From contig CAIQIQ010000110.1 in the NCBI GenBank assembly GCA_903871935.1, positions 21,851 to 85,850 on the forward strand: 64,000 bases of DNA. Reading direction: 5' to 3'. The translations under genes were made by a program, and so were the position numbers. Positions 1 to 8,461 of this stretch are shown here, piece after piece. Origin of the DNA: an uncultured Phycisphaerales bacterium. Its GTDB lineage: Bacteria > Planctomycetota > Phycisphaerae > Tepidisphaerales > Tepidisphaeraceae. Numbering within the stretch: position 1 is the first letter of the stretch; each line of letters begins with the position of its first letter. The notes under the pieces were generated by a model. That model made no database searches, had not been told where the DNA came from, and saw nothing but the letters and a program-made list of their open reading frames with translations.

Positions 1-2155
1 TGCCTCCAAGCTCGCTCGTTAAATACATCTCTTTCGTGGTCGGGTTGATGGTGATGGAGTCGATTGATATCGAAGGCCTTCCAGGGCTGCCGGGAAGTCC
101 CATCTTCGTCCAGTTGACTCCGCGGTTGGTCGTGCGGTAGAGGTCGCCCAGATTGTTGCCGAAGCCGCCCCATGCATCGTGCACGCCGGCATACCAGGTG
201 TTCTGCGTGGGGTCGGTGGGATCAATGGCGATCTCCATCGTGTACCAGTGCATGTTGGCATGTGAGCGGTCCACCCAGGTTGCGCCGCCGTCGGTGCTGA
301 CGAAAACGCCGCTGCTGTCGGTGAACACATTGCCGGACATTCGGCCCGAATAGGTAGCGACCAGCGTCCCATCGTTTAGAACCTGGAGGTCATAGGGATG
401 ACCCTGTGTCCGCGGCGGATTGGCCAGATGGGTCCAAGTGGATGACGTGCCCAGATTCAGGTTGCTGGTTACCCAGACACCACCGTTGCTGCCCACACCA
501 TCAACCGCCATCGCGTACATGCGATTGGCGTTGTTCGGATCGATCTGGATCCAGATTATGGGCACGCCGAAACTGTGGATATTCGACCAGGTTGCTCCCT
601 GGTCAGCAGAAACCACCACCGCGCCGGTCTGCCAGTTTGGATTGCAGCTTGCATCGGTCAGGTGGGTGGATTGGTACATGTCATGGACGTTGCTGGTGGC
701 GCCATAGAGCAGATTGTTGGAATAGATGGTCTTGTACAGCGTGTTAGATACAACGCCGTTGAATATGGGATGGGACCACGACACTCCGCCATCGGTACTG
801 CGCCAGCCATCGATGTCCGTGTAACTGGCCATGATATTCGTGGGACTCGTCCAGGTCACATAGTGAACACTGGTGACGGTCATCCCCACGCCCCTATAGG
901 CTTTGTGCTGTGGGCTGAGCACGCCTGCTGGATTCGAATCGGCCTGATTCTCGTATATCTGATGCCACGTGGCGCCGCCATCGCTGGTTACATGGATAAA
1001 GCCTTCGGATATGACCGCCTTGGTGGGGTCGGTTGGACTGACAGAGAAGCCCCAGGCCGCTCCGCCCCAACTCCAGTCGAAGTCTCCGCCCTGCCCTTCG
1101 GATGCCGTGATGGTGTTCGCGTTGGGAATGTTGCCCGGGACATCCGATGGCCTGGTGAAGAATGTATCAGCCCACGTATCGCCGCCATCCGTGCTCTTGA
1201 GCACCTGTGGCCGGCCATTGGGGTCGCCGCCGCCGGTGTAGACGATGTTTATGTTGTTCTGCGCCATCGAGACAAAGTTGGGATCCTGCCCGGGCGCAAC
1301 CGCGGTGATTGCAGCGGTTTTACTAACCCAACTTCCGCCGACGTCCAGGCGATAGAGCCCGTTGTAGGTGAGGTCCGCGGGACTGTAACCATCCCAGAAG
1401 CTGTCGCTGGTCGTCAGTGCCAGTAGCCGTACCGTGCTGCCTTGTTTGGCACCGGTGAAGGACATCATGTTCGTATTGGCGGGCTGTTGAGCAGAAAGGG
1501 TGAAACTGGCGCCGCCATTGCTCGAGGTCAGCAGACCTTTGTTTGTACCGACATAGACATTGCTTCCATCGAAGAAAGCCCCCGCCACAAAGAGATTGGT
1601 CGATGCATAGGCGGTGGTGAAACTGGTGCCGCCATTCGTGGACAGGTACAGATTGGTCCCGTTGGAAACGAGAATCCGGGTGGTGCTCGAAAGATCGGCG
1701 GCCATCCACCATGCCGTGCCGCTGGTCCATCCTCCCACCGGAGCCCAGGTGGCTCCGTCGTCCGTGCTCTTGACCACCTCGCTGTTTGTGGCGGCAAGAT
1801 AGAGGATATTGGGATCGCTGGTGAACTGCACCTGTGAATCTGTGCCGCCGTTCACGCCGCCACCGATGGAGTGGAAGTTCAGCAGTTGCCAGCTCTGGCC
1901 AAAGTCACGCGAGTGATAGATGCCGCTCATGTCGCAGGAAGCCCAGATATCCTGACCGTTGGGAGCGATGACCGGCGAAAATGTACCGCCACCGCCGCCA
2001 GGGCCGTCCGTGGTCCAAAGAGTTGGCATGGCCAGAAGAATCCGTTGCTCCATCGGTTCGATCTGCGGTCGGGCTGTAGCGAGCCTCAAAGCAGTGGATC
2101 GAGCGCGGGACTGATGTGGGGTCGAATGATCGAGAACGGAGCTAAACAACGGCAT
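1..2155 (-). CDS. Secreted BNR/Asp-box beta-propeller protein, partial (C-terminus lies outside the window)
   Basis: The frame runs open from ATG at 2155 to the left edge, about 718 codons, so the C-terminus is missing. GGAGG sits 5-6 nt before the ATG. Residues 33-43 read EPMEQRILLAM, the N-terminal box found near the start of planctomycete surface proteins. The rest is a string of Asp-box (BNR) motifs: KSTDDGATW, STNGGTSF, SSNGGASF, KSTDGGDTW, TSDGGATW, RSTDGGVSW and STDGGATW. This spacing is typical of seven-bladed propellers of the sialidase, VPS10 or GH74 xyloglucanase type. A polysaccharide-binding or -cleaving role outside the cytoplasm is plausible, but no catalytic residue can be assigned. 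It is divergent from the ECF sigma factor gene at 2677. Confidence 0.85.
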   Translation of the reverse strand, partial: MPLFSSVLDHSTPHQSRARSTALRLATARPQIEPMEQRILLAMPTLWTTDGPGGGGGTFSPVIAPNGQDIWASCDMSGIYHSRDFGQSWQLLNFHSIGGGVNGGTDSQVQFTSDPNILYLAATNSEVVKSTDDGATWAPVGGWTSGTAWWMAADLSSTTRILVSNGTNLYLSTNGGTSFTTAYASTNLFVAGAFFDGSNVYVGTNKGLLTSSNGGASFTLSAQQPANTNMMSFTGAKQGSTVRLLALTTSDSFWDGYSPADLTYNGLYRLDVGGSWVSKTAAITAVAPGQDPNFVSMAQNNINIVYTGGGDPNGRPQVLKSTDGGDTWADTFFTRPSDVPGNIPNANTITASEGQGGDFDWSWGGAAWGFSVSPTDPTKAVISEGFIHVTSDGGATWHQIYENQADSNPAGVLSPQHKAYRGVGMTVTSVHYVTWTSPTNIMASYTDIDGWRSTDGGVSWSHPIFNGVVSNTLYKTIYSNNLLYGATSNVHDMYQSTHLTDASCNPNWQTGAVVVSADQGATWSNIHSFGVPIIWIQIDPNNANRMYAMAVDGVGSNGGVWVTSNLNLGTSSTWTHLANPPRTQGHPYDLQVLNDGTLVATYSGRMSGNVFTDSSGVFVSTDGGATWVDRSHANMHWYTMEIAIDPTDPTQNTWYAGVHDAWGGFGNNLGDLYRTTNRGVNWTKMGLPGSPGRPSISIDSITINPTTKEMYLTSELGG

Positions 2156-2165
2156 GTGAACCTCC

Positions 2166-2676
2166 GAAACAATGATGGCAATCTGAACAGTATGCTGTTG
2201 ATTACCATGTCTCGTACTGTGAGTCCAATTCAATTACCGGGGATATGGTTCAAGACGGTGAGGAGGATTTCGTATTGGCTAATCGAGCACAGAGCGTGGC
2301 AGAATCGGTGATCATCGGAGTGCCAATATCGATACGGCTCGACAGCCGACTACGCCTTGTTGTCGCATCACGTTGTGGTACGGATGAGGCTCAACTTCGA
2401 CCGCTGTCGAAAACAGGTTGCATACGAGATCCCCGCGTTTTGCGAGAATGCGTGCGACACCGTTGCGATGACGCGGTAAGCACTTGGCTTATCGTGACTT
2501 ATGACGATAAGGTTCTGCATAGATCGGTTCCGGTGCGCGAATTCCGTTGAACAAGGATGCCTTACTCACGAGGGTCATCGACACTCTGCCCCTTCCCCTC
2601 GGCCGTCTCGCAGGCTACAAACGAAATGCTGCAACCAGAAAGGCATTGGCGCGTGACTGATAGTGACGGAGACAAC
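2166..2676. other. 511-nt divergent intergenic region
   Basis: Control region between the surface propeller gene (-) and the ECF sigma gene (+). I see no convincing gene here. Short open frames overlap it but lack both a ribosome site and protein-like composition. It holds one clear inverted repeat at 2488-2511. No promoter can be assigned with confidence, because planctomycete consensus elements are poorly known. Confidence 0.6.
2488..2511. repeat. 8-bp inverted repeat upstream of the ECF sigma gene
   Basis: The arms CTTATCGT and ACGATAAG pair perfectly around an 8-nt spacer, ending about 165 nt before the sigma factor ATG. It could be an operator or a transcript hairpin. It is not followed by a T-tract, so a terminator is unlikely. 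Confidence 0.45.
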
Positions 2677-3210
2677 ATGCCTGAACGCCAGGAACGTGAC
2701 CTGGATGCCCTCTTCGAGGAGGTCATTAGAGATCACGGGCCAAGGCTGCAGGCCATCGCCCGCGGAATTGTCGGCAGGCGATTTGCTCCGGAGGACGTGG
2801 TCCAACAGGCGGTGTCGAACCTTTATGAGCACCGCCATCGTTACGACTGGTCGCAGCCCTTGCCCTTGGTTCGTCGAGCGGTGGTGAATGAGGCCTTACG
2901 CCTTCTTCGCCGCCCGGCCATGGGCTCCCTCGATCAGTTTGATATGGGTGCTGAAGCTCCGCCGGATGCGAATCTGGTGCAGAACGAGACCGTCGAGCAG
3001 GTGCGTAAAGCAATCGACCAATTGCCGAATCATTTTCGTGCGGCACTGGTGCTCTGTGAATATGAAGGCCTGTCGTATCCCGAAATCGCACGGGAACTTG
3101 GGATAACGATCCAGCAAACCAAGACATGGATTTTCCGGGGCCGAAGGCAACTTGAGCAGAAGCTCGCCGATTTTGTGAAGTCTGGTAACTCCGTAGAAGA
3201 GCAACGCTAA
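2677..3210 (+). CDS. ECF-type RNA polymerase sigma factor
   Basis: A 177-aa sigma-70 family protein. Region 2 is at about residues 10-75 (LFEEVIRDHGPRLQAIARGI, then FAPEDVVQQAVSNLYEHR). Region 4, an HTH, is at about 110-165 (QLPNHFRAALVLCEYEGLSY, EIARELGITIQQTKTWIFRG). It would direct RNA polymerase to a small regulon, probably for envelope functions. The open frame extends upstream to 2557, but the ATG at 2677 has GGAG 5 nt before it and begins right before the conserved fold, so I chose it. The next gene starts 4 nt after the stop and encodes a membrane anti-sigma candidate, forming a typical ECF pair. Confidence 0.9.
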   Translation: MPERQERDLDALFEEVIRDHGPRLQAIARGIVGRRFAPEDVVQQAVSNLYEHRHRYDWSQPLPLVRRAVVNEALRLLRRPAMGSLDQFDMGAEAPPDANLVQNETVEQVRKAIDQLPNHFRAALVLCEYEGLSYPEIARELGITIQQTKTWIFRGRRQLEQKLADFVKSGNSVEEQR

Positions 3211-3214
3211 ACCT

Positions 3215-3763
3215 ATGGTCAACGAACAGGACATTGAACTCCTCGACATGTACCTCGATGGCGAGTTGGATGACGCCGCTCAGGCGGCCGTGCTCCGCCG
3301 ACTTGCTTCTGAGCCGGCGATGTCCCAGGCCTTTGCTGAGCTTGAAGCCCAGCGTGCGTTGCGGATGCAGGTTTGGAAGGCATGCGAGCCCATCGTCGAT
3401 AACTCCGAACGGTGGATCGCCGCCATACAAGCCAAGCGCCAGCGTCAGGGCTGGCTCATCAGCATTCTCGACTATCGCCAGCAGATTGCGGCCGCGGCGG
3501 CTTGCATCGCCGTTTTCATCATGGGCTGGAACTGGGGCGCGAACTCCGGCGCATACCGAATGATTCCTGGCGCCATAAGAGGAACTCAGCCGGCGCGCTT
3601 TATTACGCAGCAACCTATTCAAGGCCAGAAGCCGGCGATTGAGGTGCGGGTCACGGATGCGTCTGGCAACCTCATCGATCGAAAGCTGTTTAAGACGCTG
3701 GAGGAAGCGCAGCGTTACACAGAGGAAATAAAACTGCAACTTCAGGCGTCGCCAGCGCGTTAG
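3215..3763 (+). CDS. Putative membrane-anchored anti-sigma factor
   Basis: A 182-aa protein. Its N-terminal acidic helical domain (residues 1-60; LLDMYLDGELDDAAQAAVLR) resembles the anti-sigma domain that clamps ECF factors. It lacks the HxxxCxxC zinc motif of the ZAS subgroup. One hydrophobic segment at about 91-105 (IAAAAACIAVFIMGW) should span the membrane, leaving about 75 residues outside. The start lies 4 nt after the sigma stop, which implies translational coupling. The role is inferred from architecture and gene order. A strong terminator follows, so this is probably the last gene of the transcript. Confidence 0.8.
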   Translation: MVNEQDIELLDMYLDGELDDAAQAAVLRRLASEPAMSQAFAELEAQRALRMQVWKACEPIVDNSERWIAAIQAKRQRQGWLISILDYRQQIAAAAACIAVFIMGWNWGANSGAYRMIPGAIRGTQPARFITQQPIQGQKPAIEVRVTDASGNLIDRKLFKTLEEAQRYTEEIKLQLQASPAR

Positions 3764-3795
3764 AAGGTATAGAATAAGCTGAATAGACCTCCTGT

Positions 3796-3840
3796 AGAGC
3801 CGGTATCCGCTATGCCTCCTGGATGCCGGCTCTTTTTGTT
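3796..3840 (+). terminator. Rho-independent terminator after the sigma/anti-sigma operon
   Basis: A 13-bp stem, AGAGCCGGTATCC pairing with GGATGCCGGCTCT (one G-U pair), encloses a 12-nt loop and runs straight into TTTTTGTT. It lies 33 nt after the anti-sigma stop codon. It also argues against extending the next gene back to the ATG at 3812. Confidence 0.88.
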
Positions 3841-3979
3841 GGCACGCGAATCGTACGGTACTTGCGGAACCTGTGGGTTCTTCGTCTTGTACGCCGATGC
3901 GGCCGATCGAAGAGAACACGTCGAGGCTGCACAATGGAACACACGTGAACTTGCTGGCATGGAGGCGGTGAGATCGGCT

Positions 3980-4789
3980 ATGCTTTGCCCGCATATGCGA
4001 TTGGTCAGCTACAATATCCTGGATGGCGGCGTGGGACGTGCGGATCCTATTGCCGAAATTCTCCAGGCACAGAATGCGGATATCGTGGTTCTGCTGGAGG
4101 CCGATGATCTGTCGGTGGTGGAGCGGATCGCCGGGCGGCTGGCGATGGACTTTGTGCATAGTGGAGGGAAGAAGCATGCCTGCGCTGTGCTGTCGCGCTT
4201 TGCCATTCGCGAGTCGGTGAACTACGCGCTGCTGCATCCCGATCTGAGCAACAGCTTCACTCTCGCGACGATGGTTGAGCCGGGCGGGCGGCTCTGGCGG
4301 GTGGGAGCGGTCCATCTCCATGCACAGGCACTGATCGAGGATGAGCAGGTGCGGCTGAGGGAGATCGAGGCGATCCTGTACCTTATGCAACGGCTGCGCG
4401 ATTCGGGCATGTCACACGTGCTGGCCGGCGACTTCAACGCCAATTCGCCGATTCAGAAGATCGCCCGCGAAGAGTGCAAGGCGAGCACGCAGAAGCAGAT
4501 GGACCAGAATGGCGGGCTTATTCCCCGAGGTGCGATGACGCGGCTGCTGGAGGAGGGATATCTCGATACGCTCTGCGTGCGCAGGGGCGGCGAGGCGGCG
4601 GAGATGGGGAGTTTCAGCACCCAGCATCCGGGACAGAGGGTGGACTACATCCTGACACATGGAATCACATCCAGACAGATCGCCGATGCGTGGATCGAGA
4701 CCGATCGCCTCGCGAAGTACGCCAGCGACCACTATCCGGTCGGCGTGGACATTCGCGATGAATCGGCGGGGATCACCGAAGCACATTGA
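3980..4789 (+). CDS. Endonuclease/exonuclease/phosphatase (EEP) family hydrolase
   Basis: About 269 aa with the DNase I-like fold. Visible motifs are MRLVSYNILDGG at the N-terminus, a metal-binding Glu in VVLLEADDL, AVHLHA, AGDFNANS, and the C-terminal ASDHYPVGVDI with the catalytic Asp-His. EEP enzymes hydrolyse phosphodiester or phosphomonoester bonds in nucleic acids, inositol phosphates or lipids. The substrate here cannot be deduced. The ATG at 3980 is preceded by GGTGAG; ATG at 3995 is the alternative, directly at the conserved MRLVSYN. The frame is open to 3812, but that start would sit inside the preceding terminator. The 3' end overlaps the rimO 3' end by 17 nt. Confidence 0.85.
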   Translation: MLCPHMRLVSYNILDGGVGRADPIAEILQAQNADIVVLLEADDLSVVERIAGRLAMDFVHSGGKKHACAVLSRFAIRESVNYALLHPDLSNSFTLATMVEPGGRLWRVGAVHLHAQALIEDEQVRLREIEAILYLMQRLRDSGMSHVLAGDFNANSPIQKIAREECKASTQKQMDQNGGLIPRGAMTRLLEEGYLDTLCVRRGGEAAEMGSFSTQHPGQRVDYILTHGITSRQIADAWIETDRLAKYASDHYPVGVDIRDESAGITEAH

Positions 4790-6200
4790 GGCGGCGAGTC
4801 TTGGCGCCGGCGGGGCGAGCGACCAGGTCGTAGCCGTTGGCGCCGGTGATCTCGACGGTGAGAAGTTGGCCGAGCGTGAGCTTGCGATCCTGCACGAGGG
4901 TGATGGAGTCGATCTCCGGCGCCTGGGCAGCCGTGCGGGCAATAAAGTCATCGCCGTCGGAGTCGGCCGGGCGATCGACGAGTACCGGGACGTGACTGCC
5001 CTTTAGGGCGTTGGCTTTGGCGAAGGCGATGTTCTGCTGGGCGAGCATGAGTTGCTTCACTCGCTGCTTCTTCACCTTCTCAGGTAGCTGATTCTGCAGG
5101 CGGCCCATCGCGGTCCCGGACTCCTGCGAGTAGGGGAAAACGCCGAGCATGTCGAACTGGAAATCCTTGATGAACTGCAGCAACTCGTGGTACTGCGCAT
5201 CGGTTTCGCCAGGCGCGCCGGCGATGAATGTCGTGCGGATGGTGATGCCGGGGATCCATGTCCGCAGCTTGTGCAGAAGGGTTTCGGTTTGTTTGCGAGT
5301 AACGCGCCGACGCATGACTCGAAGCATCTCATCGTTGATGTGCTGCAGGGGTATATCGATGTACTTCAGGATGCGCGGCGAATCGGCGATGGCGCGGATC
5401 ATGTCATCGGTGAAACAGGAGGGATAGGCGTACATCAGGCGGATCCAGGGGATATCGGGAAGTTTCTTGTCGAGCGTGCGGAGCAGGCCGGAGAGGCCGG
5501 GAGTGTACGCGATGTCTTCGCCATAGCTGGTGGTGTCCTGGCCGATCAGGTTAAGTTCCTTGCAGCCGTCGGCAGCGAGTTCGCGGGCTTCGGCGATGAT
5601 GCGGTCGATCGGCTTGGATCGCATCGGTCCGCGGATGGAAGGAATGGTGCAGAAGGAGCAGCCCTGGTTGCACCCTTCGGAGATGCGGAGATAGGCGTAG
5701 TGGCGCGGAGTAAGACGCATGCGGCCCTGGTCAGCTTCAAGGGTAACGACCTTATCCAGTTGCTTGAGTTGGTGGTACTTCCCGAGGAAATGGCCGTGCT
5801 CATTGGCGACGTTGGTTTCGCCGCGAACGGCCGACACAATGCTGGAGCGATCGAAGACGCCGACCAGGCGGTCGATCTCGGGGGCCTCTTCCAGCAGCTT
5901 GGTCTGGTATCGCTGGGCCAGGCACCCGGCGACAATGATGCGCTGGCAGCGGCCTTTCTTCTTGTACTTGGCAGCATCACGAATGGCTTTGAGCGATTCA
6001 TCCTTGGATGCCTGGAGGAAGCCGCAGGTGTTGATGACGATGGCGTCGGCGTCGGCCGGGTTGTTGGTGATGACCAGCCCATCTTCGGCGAGCAGGCCCA
6101 GCATCTTCTCGGAATCTACGAGGTTCTTCGGGCAACCGAGGCTGATGAAGCCGACGGTAGTAACGGGGCCGACGGATATTCGCGTATTAGGGTTGGGCAT
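4773..6200 (-). CDS. rimO: Ribosomal protein S12 methylthiotransferase RimO
   Basis: A radical-SAM methylthiotransferase of about 475 aa (family norm about 440), which adds a methylthio group to the conserved Asp of ribosomal protein S12. The N-terminal MTTase domain starts with VGFISLGCPKNLVDSEKMLG and has further cluster Cys residues in NTCGF and VAGCLAQRY. The radical-SAM motif is CNQGCSFC (CxxxCxxC). A C-terminal TRAM domain ends the protein. The SLGCPKNLVDSE signature separates RimO from the tRNA enzyme MiaB. ATG at 6200 is chosen because the open frame upstream has no matching homology. It is divergent from the esterase gene at 6312. Confidence 0.96.
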   Translation of the reverse strand: MPNPNTRISVGPVTTVGFISLGCPKNLVDSEKMLGLLAEDGLVITNNPADADAIVINTCGFLQASKDESLKAIRDAAKYKKKGRCQRIIVAGCLAQRYQTKLLEEAPEIDRLVGVFDRSSIVSAVRGETNVANEHGHFLGKYHQLKQLDKVVTLEADQGRMRLTPRHYAYLRISEGCNQGCSFCTIPSIRGPMRSKPIDRIIAEARELAADGCKELNLIGQDTTSYGEDIAYTPGLSGLLRTLDKKLPDIPWIRLMYAYPSCFTDDMIRAIADSPRILKYIDIPLQHINDEMLRVMRRRVTRKQTETLLHKLRTWIPGITIRTTFIAGAPGETDAQYHELLQFIKDFQFDMLGVFPYSQESGTAMGRLQNQLPEKVKKQRVKQLMLAQQNIAFAKANALKGSHVPVLVDRPADSDGDDFIARTAAQAPEIDSITLVQDRKLTLGQLLTVEITGANGYDLVARPAGAKTRRLNVLR

Positions 6201-6311
6201 GGCCAAGGCGGGGAACAATAGCCGGGTAACACGCCTGCGACAAGCTGAGCAGGGGAGTTGAAAAGTCGATATTCTGGTATGCTCCGCCGCACTGAAGCAG
6301 GAGATTCGGTT

Positions 6312-7403
6312 ATGCGCAAATGGATGTTGGTGTTGGGGATGGGGCTGGTGCAGACTGCCGCGCTGGCACAGCAGGCTCTGCCGGTGGCGGTAAAGCCGAC
6401 GGATCCGAATCTTCACTACACCGGCCGGTTTGATCTGAAGGATGGGGCCGGGCCGCGCTGCCAATGGTCGGCGAGCATGGTCACCATTCGGTTTAAGGGC
6501 ACGGACCTGCAGGCCGGGATCAACGAAGGCGGCGACAACTACTACGAAGTCGTCCTTGACGGCAAGACGCTTACCGTCATCCACCCGAGCAAAGGGGTCA
6601 GCGTCGTCGATCTGGCGCGGAACGTGCCGGATGGCGAGCACATTGCCCAATTCGTGAGGCGAACCGAAGCTCATCTTGGGATCACACAGTTCACGGGTTT
6701 CTATCTCAACGCCGGCGGGCAGTTGCTCGTGCCGCCAAAGTCTTCGCGCAAGATCGAGGTGATCGGCGACTCGATTACCTGTGGCTACGGCAATGAAAGT
6801 ACGAATAAAAAGGAGCCTTTTATCCCCAGGAACGAGAATGCGTGGATGAGCTACGGGGCGATCGCGGCACGGGCGGTTGACGCTGAGTATGTAGCGGTGG
6901 CATGGTCGGGCCGAACGATGTGGCCGAAGGATACGATGCCAGAGGTCTACGACCGGATTCTGCCGGATGATGCAGTGAGCAAATGGGACTTCTCGGCGTG
7001 GCAGCCGGATGTGGTGCTGATCAACCTGGCGACGAACGACTTCGGACAGACCAGCCCTGATGAGGCGACATGGACGGCCGCGTATAAGGACTTCCTCCGT
7101 CACGTGCGCAAGAACTATCCGCACGCGATGATCTACATTGCCTCCGGTTCGATGATGACCGATGACGACCCGCCGGGGACGAAGTTGCTGAGCACACTCA
7201 AACTCTACCTGGAGCGGATCGAGACCGAGATGAAGGCCGAGGGGGAGGCGAAGATCCGGCAGATCCATTTCGATCCGCAGAATGTCGCGATTGATGGTAT
7301 TGGCGGCCATTGGCATCCCAACATCAAGACACATCAGAAGATGGCGCAACGCTGGATTGCAGCGTTGGAACGAGACATGGGCTGGAAACCGGTGACGAAG
7401 TAA
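6312..7403 (+). CDS. Secreted SGNH-family (CE2-like) carbohydrate esterase
   Basis: A 363-aa exported protein with a signal peptide at residues 1-20 (MRKWMLVLGMGLVQTAALAQ). It then has a beta-sandwich module (YTGRFDLKDGAGPRCQWSAS) and an SGNH hydrolase domain. Motifs are IEVIGDSITCGYG (nucleophile Ser), LINLATNDF (block III Asn) and HWHPN (catalytic His). This jelly-roll plus SGNH order is the carbohydrate esterase family 2 layout, in which a Ser-His dyad deacetylates xylan or other glycans. The usual third-residue Asp before the His is not evident, which fits CE2. AGGAG lies 9 nt before ATG 6312. The next gene starts 1 nt after the stop. Confidence 0.87.
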   Translation: MRKWMLVLGMGLVQTAALAQQALPVAVKPTDPNLHYTGRFDLKDGAGPRCQWSASMVTIRFKGTDLQAGINEGGDNYYEVVLDGKTLTVIHPSKGVSVVDLARNVPDGEHIAQFVRRTEAHLGITQFTGFYLNAGGQLLVPPKSSRKIEVIGDSITCGYGNESTNKKEPFIPRNENAWMSYGAIAARAVDAEYVAVAWSGRTMWPKDTMPEVYDRILPDDAVSKWDFSAWQPDVVLINLATNDFGQTSPDEATWTAAYKDFLRHVRKNYPHAMIYIASGSMMTDDDPPGTKLLSTLKLYLERIETEMKAEGEAKIRQIHFDPQNVAIDGIGGHWHPNIKTHQKMAQRWIAALERDMGWKPVTK

Positions 7404-7404
7404 C

Positions 7405-8196
7405 ATGCGCTACGACGACCTTGCCGAGCTATACGACGCCGAGAATGAGCATCACGCGATGCTCCAGGAGGATGTACCGTTTTTCCTGGGGCAGTTACCG
7501 AGGCGTCGGCATGGCCGACAGAGCGTGCTGGAATTAGCGTGCGGTACTGGCCGGGCTGCGATCCCAATAGCCCAGGCGGGGCATCGGGTGGTGGGCATCG
7601 ACTTTGACCCGGCGATGATTACCATCGCGCAACGCAAGGCCAGCTTTGTCGGCCTGACGAAGCGTGAACTGGATTTGCGGGTCGGCGATGCACTGAAGCT
7701 AAATGTACGGCAGCGGTTCGATTGGGTGTGCATTCTGTTCAACACCTTTCTGGCGTTCTCGGCGCTGGAGCAGCAGGATGCCTGCCTGGAGACGGTAGAA
7801 CGGCACCTGAAGCCCAATGGCCGGTTCTTCATGGATATTCTGCAGCCGAATGTCGGGTTGCTGGCACGGGAGAAGAGTCGCGACCTGGATCCTCACCTCT
7901 TTTACGCACCAACGCTGGGCACGAATGTACTGAAGACCATTGATGTCGATCGTGATCCGTCGAGGCAGTTGGAAGAGGTGACGTTTCGGTATCGCTGGCA
8001 TGACAAGAATGGCCGGGCGAAACAACGAACGATGAAGTTCGCCATGACGTTTCTTTTTCCGCGCGAGCTGCAGTTGCTGCTGGAGCGGCACGGGCTGGAG
8101 ATCGAGAGCATGTGGGGCAACTACGACGGGTCCGCGTTGGACGCCGACTCGCCGCGGATGATCGTCAGGGCACGGCGGGCGGCGTCGGCACGCTGA
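7405..8196 (+). CDS. Class I SAM-dependent methyltransferase
   Basis: A 263-aa protein with the Rossmann SAM-binding motif I, VLELACGTGRAAIPIAQAG, at residues 34-52. Acidic loop GIDFDPAMI and motif VCILFNTFLAFSALEQQDAC follow, typical of small-molecule methyltransferases. The C-terminus (RYRWHDKNGRAKQRTMKFAM, IESMWGNYDGSALDADSPRM) matches the general methyltransferase_25 layout. The substrate is unknown. ATG lies 1 nt after the stop of the esterase, so the two are probably co-translated. It ends convergently with the GH42-like gene, with 265 nt between them. Confidence 0.85.
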   Translation: MRYDDLAELYDAENEHHAMLQEDVPFFLGQLPRRRHGRQSVLELACGTGRAAIPIAQAGHRVVGIDFDPAMITIAQRKASFVGLTKRELDLRVGDALKLNVRQRFDWVCILFNTFLAFSALEQQDACLETVERHLKPNGRFFMDILQPNVGLLAREKSRDLDPHLFYAPTLGTNVLKTIDVDRDPSRQLEEVTFRYRWHDKNGRAKQRTMKFAMTFLFPRELQLLLERHGLEIESMWGNYDGSALDADSPRMIVRARRAASAR

Positions 8197-8461
8197 AACC
8201 CTCATTGGCATGGAGGGCGGTCGCCAAGCAAGATGCTCAAGTTGCGCGGAAGGAAGTCAGTAGAGGCGAAGAACGACGAAGCTTGCGCCCTGGGTCAGCG
8301 CGAGCGGGGACTCTGCATATACAGGCAGCGTCGCGCTTTGTACCCACAATGGGCATAGTGGGCAACGTGCGCATGATGAGTCCTTCTTCTGCGGGGCACT
8401 ATATCATCGTTCTTGGAGTCATTACCCCATTGATGCCCGATTTCTGAGGAGTTTTGGCGCT

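Noticed and set aside
575..1426. A 283-codon plus-strand open frame
   Set aside because: It lies wholly antisense to the Asp-box propeller gene, whose minus frame has repeated STDGGATW motifs. The plus translation has no family pattern.
2726..4390. A 554-codon minus-strand open frame
   Set aside because: Covers the sigma, anti-sigma and EEP genes in antisense, with low-complexity His/Arg-rich translation. The plus frames carry the conserved motifs.
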